Shown here piece after piece: positions 40,452 to 47,653 of a stretch of 64,000 nt of DNA. The position numbers were made by a program, and so were the translations under genes. The DNA comes from Streptococcus henryi DSM 19005. Lineage in GTDB: Bacteria; Bacillota; Bacilli; Lactobacillales; Streptococcaceae. The stretch spans positions 1 through 64,000 of the forward strand of contig NZ_AQYA01000031.1 in NCBI RefSeq assembly GCF_000376985.1, read 5' to 3'. The notes below the pieces were generated by a model that saw only the letters and a program-made list of their open reading frames with translations, had not been told where the DNA came from and did not search any database. Numbering within the stretch: the stretch's first letter is position 1; each line of letters opens with the position of its first letter.

Positions 40452-42971
40452 TTATTTGCTAAGTAATGTAATTTCTTCAGTCAATCCAAATGGCTCAACC
40501 AGCAAATACTGGTTAAGTCCTCCACGGAAAACTGTTCCAAGGGTATTTGTCACCTCAATGCGAAGCTCATTCTCACCATCATGGAAAAGACCTGCAACAT
40601 CAAAGCGGTAAGGTGGGGCAATCTGAATCCCAGCTGACTGTCCATTGACAAAGACTTGAGCAATTTCATAGGCGTGGCCTAAATCCAATCCAATGATATC
40701 ACTGGCCTTGTCAAGGTTAACTGTCGCAGAATAAGCAACTGTTCCACTCTTGCGATCATAACCATCAAGGAGATTAATTGGTTTGAGAGCTGACATGGTC
40801 GTTACAGGCTCAAAGTTTGGATAGCTTTGCGCATCTGCCAAATCAACTTGCCAGTTTGCGCTTAATAGTAGCTCATGACTTGCTTGAACCTCCTCGTCAA
40901 GTTCGTTTTCTTCACCAAAGACCCAGACGATGGTTTGGTAGGGTTCTAAGACAAGTTGATTATCATTGACTACTTTAAAGCAATCCTTATAGGCATCATA
41001 GGCAATAGCTCTGCCCTGGTTACTTGCAAAGTTGACCTTAGTATTGACAGTCTCTGACAAGCTTTCATTGAAGAACATCCAATAATCTTTGCCATCTTTT
41101 TGATAGTGGTAATAAACTAATTCAGGGAATTCTTGATCTAATTGCAATTCTACATGAACTGCCATTTTTTGACTGAGTTCTTCCAGGGCCACCACTTCCG
41201 CCTGGCTATGAAGCTCTGCCTTGTTTTTAGGAAGGGCGTCAAGGAAGACAACTTGAATTCCAGCTGCCATAAGCTTGTTAAGGATTCCCATCACTTTTTC
41301 TGGAATGTACTCTGCATAAGGGACCACCAAAGCTTTAAAGTCATGCTGATTAATGGTCAATTTATCTGAAGAAAGCTCCGCTTTTTCCAAAAGATCGGCA
41401 CTAACAATATCAAAATCAATTTGTGCCTGGGTCAAAACCCGAGCAGGAACTTCGACCGGCATGTAGGCGCCAGCCCACTCAAACTCAGCAGGGTAAAAGA
41501 GTGCCACAGGAGCCTTGTGGTGGCCATCGCTAAAGAGGGTCATGAGGCGGTTCATGTAATCCGTCAATTGATTCATGTATCTAAACTGAGGATTGTTGCC
41601 ACGGGCATAAAAATGCGGTGGGCAATCCCAATCTGGGTAGTCTTTTGGACTAAAGGCATGGGGAACGATATAATTGATACCGCGGACAATCAGGTGGTCT
41701 GTAATCCATTTCATGGTTTTTAGACCCTCATTCCATCCATAAGCCCCGTAGGCTTCACACATGGCACGGCCTTTTTTATGAGGGTAGAGGTCCGCCTCTG
41801 AAGCACCCAATTTGGCAAGGGCATAGTGGTAAAACTGACCATCACTGCCCACTGATTGGAAGGAATCGTGGTGGTAATTCATACCTGGAACGACTTGACC
41901 GCCGATAACGTCAATTCCTGAAAAATGCTGGGCTTCTTGACCACGGAAGAAATGTCCAGCACCATATCCTAAGCGAGCATGGGCTCCATTATCCTCAATA
42001 TTGTGCCCCAAATAATCAAGGCCGTGAGCCTGACACCAGTCAGCTAGAACTTTTACAAAATTCTTATTGTATTCCTTAGTAATCAAGTCCATATAGGCAT
42101 AACGAACCTCACGCTCGGATTCATCAGCAGAAGGAACCCAAAGCAAAGGAAGGAGTGACTTGTCAAAAGCTAAATCCTTTTCAAGACCAGGTCGCCAAGG
42201 AAGGACCATATCAGGCTTGCCAATTGGTGCTTCTGACCCAGAAGCATTACCAAAACGAGGCTCATCTGAGAAAAATGCTGTAATGGTTGAACCAAAGTGT
42301 TCTCCAACATGGGCCAAATGCTTCTCATAAACTTCATCAACCAAAACCTGCGTCGCTTCAGCAACAAGTGGATTCAAGTAATCCTTGGTACTAGCTTCAC
42401 CACCTTCATGAGTTGAAAAGACGACAAAGACAGACCAATGTCCAGCAGGAATATCCAAATAGATGGTGTCGTCTTTGAAGGCGTCTGAAATATCAACCAG
42501 ACTAGTCATATCAATTGGGTCGCCAGATGTCTTGTAATCCAGATGGCGTTTAACCATGTAAACACCAATGACATCAATCATTTCAGTTTGTCCAGGCTCC
42601 CATGGACGACCTTTAAGCTGAGCGGCATCAATACGAGCGCCAGCCATTGGACCTACCACGTCAAAACGACGCATGGTTAGATATTGTTTAAGGTATTGAG
42701 GATAGTCCTCTTTCACTTTTCCATTAGCAAAGCCAGTTGGAAAATGAGAGTCATCAAGGACCCATATCTTCATATCCCGCTTTTGACACTCACGGATAAT
42801 AATACCTAGGTCTGTCCACCATTTATCCCCTACAAAATCAGGGTGGGGACGAGACTCAACACAAACAGCCTTCATTCCGGACTGATAGATTTTTTCAACG
42901 TATTCTACTAAAATTTCCTCTTCTTCTCCATGTTGCCAGAAGAATGGGAATAAATGATTAGAACTTTTCAT
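40452..42971 (-). CDS. Large putative glycoside hydrolase (GH106-like)
   Basis: 839 residues from MKSSNHLFPF; a GTG two codons earlier is an alternative, GAGG lies 5 nt before the ATG. The N-terminal two thirds resemble a TIM-barrel glycosidase of the GH106-like group of Firmicutes: WQHGEEEEILVEYVEKIYQSGMKAVCVE start, KIWVLDDSHFPTGFANGKV near 92, FSDEPRFGN near 238 and GHNIEDNGAHARLGYGAGHFFRGQEAQ near 330. The C-terminus has a beta-sandwich galactose-binding-like fold (IGLDLGHAYEIAQVFVNGQS, VEVTNTLGTVFR). Cytoplasmic. GH106 enzymes are alpha-L-rhamnosidases, but this branch is not characterised to my knowledge, so substrate is only suggested. Confidence 0.6.
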   Translation of the reverse strand: MKSSNHLFPFFWQHGEEEEILVEYVEKIYQSGMKAVCVESRPHPDFVGDKWWTDLGIIIRECQKRDMKIWVLDDSHFPTGFANGKVKEDYPQYLKQYLTMRRFDVVGPMAGARIDAAQLKGRPWEPGQTEMIDVIGVYMVKRHLDYKTSGDPIDMTSLVDISDAFKDDTIYLDIPAGHWSVFVVFSTHEGGEASTKDYLNPLVAEATQVLVDEVYEKHLAHVGEHFGSTITAFFSDEPRFGNASGSEAPIGKPDMVLPWRPGLEKDLAFDKSLLPLLWVPSADESEREVRYAYMDLITKEYNKNFVKVLADWCQAHGLDYLGHNIEDNGAHARLGYGAGHFFRGQEAQHFSGIDVIGGQVVPGMNYHHDSFQSVGSDGQFYHYALAKLGASEADLYPHKKGRAMCEAYGAYGWNEGLKTMKWITDHLIVRGINYIVPHAFSPKDYPDWDCPPHFYARGNNPQFRYMNQLTDYMNRLMTLFSDGHHKAPVALFYPAEFEWAGAYMPVEVPARVLTQAQIDFDIVSADLLEKAELSSDKLTINQHDFKALVVPYAEYIPEKVMGILNKLMAAGIQVVFLDALPKNKAELHSQAEVVALEELSQKMAVHVELQLDQEFPELVYYHYQKDGKDYWMFFNESLSETVNTKVNFASNQGRAIAYDAYKDCFKVVNDNQLVLEPYQTIVWVFGEENELDEEVQASHELLLSANWQVDLADAQSYPNFEPVTTMSALKPINLLDGYDRKSGTVAYSATVNLDKASDIIGLDLGHAYEIAQVFVNGQSAGIQIAPPYRFDVAGLFHDGENELRIEVTNTLGTVFRGGLNQYLLVEPFGLTEEITLLSK

Positions 42972-42994
42972 AAACACCTCATACTAAACTAGAA

Positions 42995-43030
42995 AATCCT
43001 GCCCAAAGCATTTTCTTTCTGAGCAGGATT
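42995..43030 (-). terminator. Intercistronic hairpin after EIIBC
   Basis: AATCCTGC and GCAGGATT pair around a 20-nt loop followed on the minus strand by TTTTC. It lies between EIIBC and the GH106-like gene and could act as a partial terminator that lowers expression of the downstream genes. Confidence 0.55.
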
Positions 43031-43038
43031 AAGTGACA

Positions 43039-44400
43039 TTATTTCTTAGACTCTTCACCTGTACCAAATACTAAGTTGAGAATAATTGGTCCGAAGAAAG
43101 CGATAATTGAAGCAATTAAGAATGAATAGAAGCTCTTCATATTGCCGTCAGGTCCAATAAAGAGAGGGAAGGCAAAGAGACCACCGCCACCAAAGGCATA
43201 AGCTACCGCATGGTTAAATCCTTGAATAGCACCAGCAATACCACCAGAAATCATGGCATAGATAAACTGTCTGCGGTATGGAAGAGCAACTGAGTAAATA
43301 ATTGGTTCTGTAATACCAACTAGACCTGTTACCCCAACCGAGTAACCAAGTGATTTATTTTTAGGATTTTTTGTTTTCAAGGCAAATCCAATCGCTGCCC
43401 CTGCAAGTGCTGTTACGGTTACACTAAATACAGCGTTAAGTGGATCTTGTCCCAAGTTAAAAGTATTGTTAATCAAGATTGGTACAAAGGCATAGTGAAG
43501 ACCAAAGATAACCACCAATTGCCAGAAAGCACCACCGATGATACCAAAGAGAATTGGGCTGATACCATAAATAGCCATAACAACTGTCGCCAATGCATTT
43601 GACAACCAAGTCATGACAGGACCAATAGCAAGAAATGCCAAAGGTGCTGTAATTAAGAAGGTCAAGGCTGGTGTCAGCATCCAGTTAATGGTTTCATGGA
43701 TGTGTTTCATAAAGAATTTCTCAATTTTGGCTGCAACCCAAGCTGCAAGCATGGCTGGGAAGAGTGATTGCGTATAGTTAACTAGGACAATCGGAATACC
43801 AAAGAAACTGATGGCTTCTCCAGCTGACTGTAGCGCAACAATATCTGGATAAATGAGGGCTGCACCTAGAGCCGCACCAATGAATTGGTTTCCTCCAAAT
43901 ACCTTGCTGGCATTAAAACCAACCCAAATTGGAAGGTAATAGAAGAAAGCTTCTGAAATAGCATACCACACTTGATAAGCACCATCAGTTTCTGCTAAGA
44001 GACCAGCTGATAAAGCCAAGGAAACAAAAGCCTTGATAATACCGGCAGCAGCCATTACACCAAAGGTAGGTGACATGATACCAACGATGGCTTTAAAGAA
44101 GCGATTGAAAAGGTTGGTTTCTTTTTCCTCTACCACTTCCTCATCAACTTCAGGAGCTCCCATTACTGTCAAAAATTCTTTGTGTACATCAGGTACACTC
44201 ATTCCAATGATAATTTGATACTGTCCCCCTGAAAAGACCGAACCAGCAACCTTTTCCAAACTATCAACCTTCTCTTTGTCGACCGCTTTCTCGTCTTTTA
44301 AAACCAGACGAAGACGGGTTGCGCAGTGAGTTGCCCGTGTAATATTATCCTTACCACCTACAGCAGCAAGAATATCTGTAACTAATTGTTCGTAAGCCAT
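43039..44400 (-). CDS. PTS EIIBC permease of the glucose/beta-glucoside superfamily, no EIIA
   Basis: 453 residues. EIIB (1-85) with the phospho-Cys in RATHCATRLRLVL (Cys26) and the GMSVPDVHKEF end; EIIC (about 105-450) with many membrane segments and GITEPIIYSVALPYRRQ near 370. No EIIA domain. EIIA could come from the fused domain of the GPH symporter (23821) or EIICBA (9094). It lies between GH140 and the GH106-like enzyme, implying import with phosphorylation of a sugar or glycoside unit. It is 20 bp after the GH140 gene with AGGAGA before the ATG. Confidence 0.85.
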   Translation of the reverse strand: MAYEQLVTDILAAVGGKDNITRATHCATRLRLVLKDEKAVDKEKVDSLEKVAGSVFSGGQYQIIIGMSVPDVHKEFLTVMGAPEVDEEVVEEKETNLFNRFFKAIVGIMSPTFGVMAAAGIIKAFVSLALSAGLLAETDGAYQVWYAISEAFFYYLPIWVGFNASKVFGGNQFIGAALGAALIYPDIVALQSAGEAISFFGIPIVLVNYTQSLFPAMLAAWVAAKIEKFFMKHIHETINWMLTPALTFLITAPLAFLAIGPVMTWLSNALATVVMAIYGISPILFGIIGGAFWQLVVIFGLHYAFVPILINNTFNLGQDPLNAVFSVTVTALAGAAIGFALKTKNPKNKSLGYSVGVTGLVGITEPIIYSVALPYRRQFIYAMISGGIAGAIQGFNHAVAYAFGGGGLFAFPLFIGPDGNMKSFYSFLIASIIAFFGPIILNLVFGTGEESKK

Positions 44401-44420
44401 GGATCTTCTCCTTTAAGTTT

Positions 44421-45707
44421 TTATTTTTGAATAATAAGCAGAGCATCTTTGGTAAAACGATGCATGTTCACTTGAGTTTGATTCTTTTCAGCAGCGTAAT
44501 GAGCTGTCGCAACCATCCTATCCTTGGACTCAAGATCCAGATAAGTCATCTGAGCATCCGTCAAGTCACCTGATAATTTAAGGGTGATGTTTGATGGAAT
44601 GTAGACCAGGATAAGTCTGTCATTTTGAGCAAGACGAATTTCTGATGTCTCATTTTGCAAAAGCTCTTGAGCTGGCTGCAAGTCAAATAAGTTTTGACTC
44701 TCAATGAAATCCTTGATAAAGGCATAATCCCATGCTCCTTTAAAATGCAGAGCATCATGCCAATCATAGGGACTTTCAAAGGCCTCGCCAACACTGGAAT
44801 CAAAGTCTAATTGACTATTGTGCCAAGACCAAATGCCGTGAGCTCCGTAGGTTAAGCCACTAGTGGCTCCCGATAAGACGCTCTGCCATGCCGCCTTGCG
44901 GACATCTTCCCTAGAAAAACGACCGTAGACACGGCGACTGTAGCCCATCATTTCATAACAAGGTTCAGAGTTGAGCAAGGGACGCTTGGGTTCCATTTGG
45001 TAGAAGCTTTCCGCTAACTGATAGCTCATCTCCTTGAACTCGCTATTATGTCCCGATTGGAACATATAGAAATCTAAATTAGGATTTTCTTTTATAGCCT
45101 TAGGCAAATCGGCCTCACGACCACGAATATGGAAGGTCGTCACCGCATGAGGATTATTGTTCTTAACACTGTCAAGGGCAGTATTATAGTAGTCCTCAAT
45201 GACCTCATCCGTTTGAAAATCTGTATCTCCGCTAATGACATAGATAGGATTATACTTGTCAAAAAGATTCATGACCTTATCGACATAAGATTTCACTTTA
45301 TCTTTTGGAAAAATTCCTAATTGCTTAATGGGAATCTGGCTGGCCCAGGTGTCTGGAACATAATTAGCCCATAGTAGAACTAGGGCAATGGTCATGCCCT
45401 TACTGTAGGCTCTTTCAAACATGTACTCAGCCCGTTTAAAATAGGTGTCATTGTAGCTGCCAAAATTAAAGCTTCCATCTGCATGGACTTCAAAAGGCTT
45501 CATATCAAGTTCTGTCTGACTAGCATCCCATTGCTGCAACATGTTGACTTGTAAAACATTAAAGCCCTGCGATTTGCGGTAATCTAGATAATAATCCCAA
45601 TCTTTGTCATCGATATTGGTAAAAGCTGACCAACAGGTGTCCGCTAGGTAAAATGCAGCTTTTCCATCTTTTTCAAAGTGACGCTGATTCTTTGCTATTT
45701 GAAACAT
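44421..45707 (-). CDS. GH140 / DUF4038-family glycosidase
   Basis: 428 residues from MFQIAKNQRHF (AGGAG 5 nt upstream). DUF4038 TIM barrel: FYLADTCWSAFTNIDDKDWDYYLDYRKSQGFNVLQVNML near 20-60, VISGDTDFQTDE near 155 and RPLLNSEPCYEMMGYSRRVYG near 243, carrying the Asp and Glu candidates for catalysis, plus ATSGLTYGAHGIWSWHN near 285. The characterised GH140 enzyme is a beta-apiosidase of rhamnogalacturonan-II; this protein has no signal peptide, so it acts on an imported small glycoside. First gene of the operon divergent from the AraC gene at 45870. Confidence 0.75.
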   Translation of the reverse strand: MFQIAKNQRHFEKDGKAAFYLADTCWSAFTNIDDKDWDYYLDYRKSQGFNVLQVNMLQQWDASQTELDMKPFEVHADGSFNFGSYNDTYFKRAEYMFERAYSKGMTIALVLLWANYVPDTWASQIPIKQLGIFPKDKVKSYVDKVMNLFDKYNPIYVISGDTDFQTDEVIEDYYNTALDSVKNNNPHAVTTFHIRGREADLPKAIKENPNLDFYMFQSGHNSEFKEMSYQLAESFYQMEPKRPLLNSEPCYEMMGYSRRVYGRFSREDVRKAAWQSVLSGATSGLTYGAHGIWSWHNSQLDFDSSVGEAFESPYDWHDALHFKGAWDYAFIKDFIESQNLFDLQPAQELLQNETSEIRLAQNDRLILVYIPSNITLKLSGDLTDAQMTYLDLESKDRMVATAHYAAEKNQTQVNMHRFTKDALLIIQK

Positions 45708-45720
45708 GCTACTCCTTTCC

Positions 45721-45790
45721 AAGATTACTTCTTAGTTTAAATCAAATATCATTTTTTTGTTTTTCTTTATCCAAGATTATTTCTTATTTC
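45721..45790. promoter_or_regulatory. Direct repeats in the GH140-AraC intergenic region
   Basis: AAGATTACTTCTTAGTTT (45721-45738) and AAGATTATTTCTTATTTC (45773-45790) are direct repeats 52 bp apart, about five helical turns. AraC-type regulators bind such direct repeats, so these are candidate sites for the product of the gene at 45870. Confidence 0.5.
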
Positions 45791-45797
45791 GATATCA

Positions 45798-45811
45798 TTA
45801 TAGCGCTTTCA
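45798..45811 (-). promoter_or_regulatory. cre-like site between GH140 operon and AraC gene
   Basis: Minus-strand TGAAAGCGCTATAA agrees with the cre consensus at 13 of 14 positions. Just beside the AraC gene's extended -10 (TGCTATAAT, 45812-45820). Confidence 0.6.
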
Positions 45812-45869
45812 TGCTATAATAGAAATATCAATTCTTGATATAAGGAATATCACTTTTTTAGGAGACTCT

Positions 45870-46862
45870 ATGAACTTTGAAGAACTAGACCTAGAACTTT
45901 ATCGCCTAACCGACAGTGAAGAACGCTATCTCCATCATGACTATATAGATTACAGGGCGACAGCCTTGACCACATCTCCTAAAGATAGTCGACTCTTCCA
46001 ATTTTCTTTAAAGCATATGATTGATCAGGAAAACAATGGCACCAGTTACTATATTCGAAAACAAAGCCGTTTTGCTCCAGTCCCAGCCCATATCACTGAT
46101 GTTATTGAATTAAATTATGTCTACCACGGCGAAAGCACCCAATACATCAACGGTAAAAAAGTTGACCTCCTGGAAGGTGATCTCATTCTTATTGATACAG
46201 AAGTTTCCCATCAAGTTGAAAGTGCTGATTACAACGACATTATCATCAGTATTAACATTGAACAATCCTTCTTCAAGGAGCACTTCCTTAACCACCTTCA
46301 AAATCAATCTGCCCTAAGTAATTTCCTCTCTCAGGCCATTTCAAAAAGCCAAAACCATAACCAACACCTACTATTTAGAAGTCAAAATTCCCAAAATCTA
46401 AAACTACTCTTTCAGCAACTACTTTGTGAAGTCTATGATCCCAAACTACTAGATTCTGACTACAAGAACCATCTCCTACAACTCATCTTATTGGAATTAA
46501 TTCGATCTTTTTCCGTAGAGGTCAATGGCACCAGCGAAGACTCCCATAAGCAACAACTAACCCTAGAAATCCTTTCCTATATCAACTCTCACTATAGTCA
46601 AACCAACCTTGAAAAATGCGCTCAGCATTTCGGTTACAACTCCAGCTATTTTAGTAGTCTAGTCAAAGACTACACTGGTCAAACCTTCATGCAATTATTA
46701 CAAGACAAGCGTTTAGAAGCAAGTTTACCTCTCCTTCTTCATAGTAAAGAATCCATAAGAGACGTCTCATTGGAAGTTGGCTTTTCCAATCTAAATCACT
46801 ACTACAAACTTTTTAAAGCAGCCTATGGCCTGACGCCAGCCCAATATCGAAAAACAAGATGA
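45870..46862 (+). CDS. AraC-family regulator with cupin sensor domain
   Basis: 330 residues. Cupin-like domain (about 70-130: SRFAPVPAHITDVIELNYVY, GKKVDLLEGDLILIDTEVSHQVE) and AraC double helix-turn-helix (about 228-328: LEKCAQHFGYNSSYFSSLVKDYTGQTF, IRDVSLEVGFSNLNHYYKLFKAAYGLTPAQYRK). Divergent from the GH140-EIIBC-GH106-like-esterase operon, its likely target. AGGAGAC precedes the ATG, and an extended -10 TATAAT is at 45815-45820. Confidence 0.87.
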   Translation: MNFEELDLELYRLTDSEERYLHHDYIDYRATALTTSPKDSRLFQFSLKHMIDQENNGTSYYIRKQSRFAPVPAHITDVIELNYVYHGESTQYINGKKVDLLEGDLILIDTEVSHQVESADYNDIIISINIEQSFFKEHFLNHLQNQSALSNFLSQAISKSQNHNQHLLFRSQNSQNLKLLFQQLLCEVYDPKLLDSDYKNHLLQLILLELIRSFSVEVNGTSEDSHKQQLTLEILSYINSHYSQTNLEKCAQHFGYNSSYFSSLVKDYTGQTFMQLLQDKRLEASLPLLLHSKESIRDVSLEVGFSNLNHYYKLFKAAYGLTPAQYRKTR

Positions 46863-46924
46863 GTGCAGACGAGGCTGCGAAGAAAATTGAGTCTTAGTTT
46901 GACTTTCGAAAAATGAATATTTAA

Positions 46925-46970
46925 AAAAGGTATAGAATCAACGTTTAGATGACGTAATCCTATACCTTTT
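46925..46970. terminator. Bidirectional terminator, AraC gene and beta-PGM
   Basis: AAAAGGTATAG and CTATACCTTTT are perfect inverted arms between convergent genes. Confidence 0.75.
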
Positions 46971-47001
46971 GTGTACTTGGGATATTTTATACCCTCTTTT
47001 C

Positions 47002-47652
47002 CTATCTTTTAAAAACTTTTTCAATCTTCTCCAAAGTCACATCTTTAGTTGTCTCAAAGCGTGCCTTAGCATGATTTAGTTCAGGTCCGCCTACTCCGAT
47101 TGATACTATTCCTGCTGTGTTGATAGCAGTTATACCTGCAACTGAGTCTTCTAGACCAACACATTCTGATGGAAGCAAGTCTAATTGTCGAGCTGCTGCT
47201 AGGAAAATATCTGGGGCAGGCTTTCCTTTTCTCACTTCTGAGGGGTCTACAATGGCATCAAAAACATGAGCTAGGCCTAATTTATCCAGAATAATTGGAC
47301 CATTCTTACTGGCTGATGCCAAGGCTAGTTTAAGGCCTTTTGACTTACAGTCATCAATTAAAGATTTAATCCCAGGTAGGATATCTGTTTCTGTCATTGT
47401 AGTTAAAGATTGAAGGTAAAGTTGGTTTTTTTCAATAGCTAAAGCTTCAAATTCTTCCTCAGAAATATCTATCTTGAGGTAGCTTAAAATAGCTGTTAAG
47501 GAATCCTCGCGACTAACCCCTTTGGTTTTCACTTCCAATTCATCTGGTAAGTCACAATTGAAATGCTTTTTAATGAGCTGTCTCCATGCACTAAAGTGAT
47601 AGACAGCAGTATCAGCAATAACACCATCTAAATCAAATAAGATTCCCTTCAT
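47002..47652 (-). CDS. pgmB: Beta-phosphoglucomutase (HAD family)
   Basis: 216 residues. Interconverts beta-D-glucose 1-phosphate and glucose 6-phosphate. HAD marks: FDLDGVIADTAVYH (Asp7 nucleophile, Asp9 acid/base), cap segment KTKGVSREDSL near 42 with the Arg-Glu-Asp of beta-PGM, ALASASKNGP near 112, and VGLEDSVAGI near 166 with the metal-binding Glu-Asp. Last gene of GPH-GH3-GH78-pgmB, starting one base after the GH78 stop. Beta-PGM normally follows an inverting disaccharide phosphorylase; here no GH65 is present, so the NagZ-like GH3 of this operon is a candidate source of beta-glucose 1-phosphate. Confidence 0.88.
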   Translation of the reverse strand: MKGILFDLDGVIADTAVYHFSAWRQLIKKHFNCDLPDELEVKTKGVSREDSLTAILSYLKIDISEEEFEALAIEKNQLYLQSLTTMTETDILPGIKSLIDDCKSKGLKLALASASKNGPIILDKLGLAHVFDAIVDPSEVRKGKPAPDIFLAAARQLDLLPSECVGLEDSVAGITAINTAGIVSIGVGGPELNHAKARFETTKDVTLEKIEKVFKR

Positions 47653-47653
47653 C

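Noticed and set aside
46863-46920. Possible fourth copy of the 103-bp element
   Set aside because: Only scattered similarity (GCAGACGAGG, CTTTCGAAAA) without recognisable ends.
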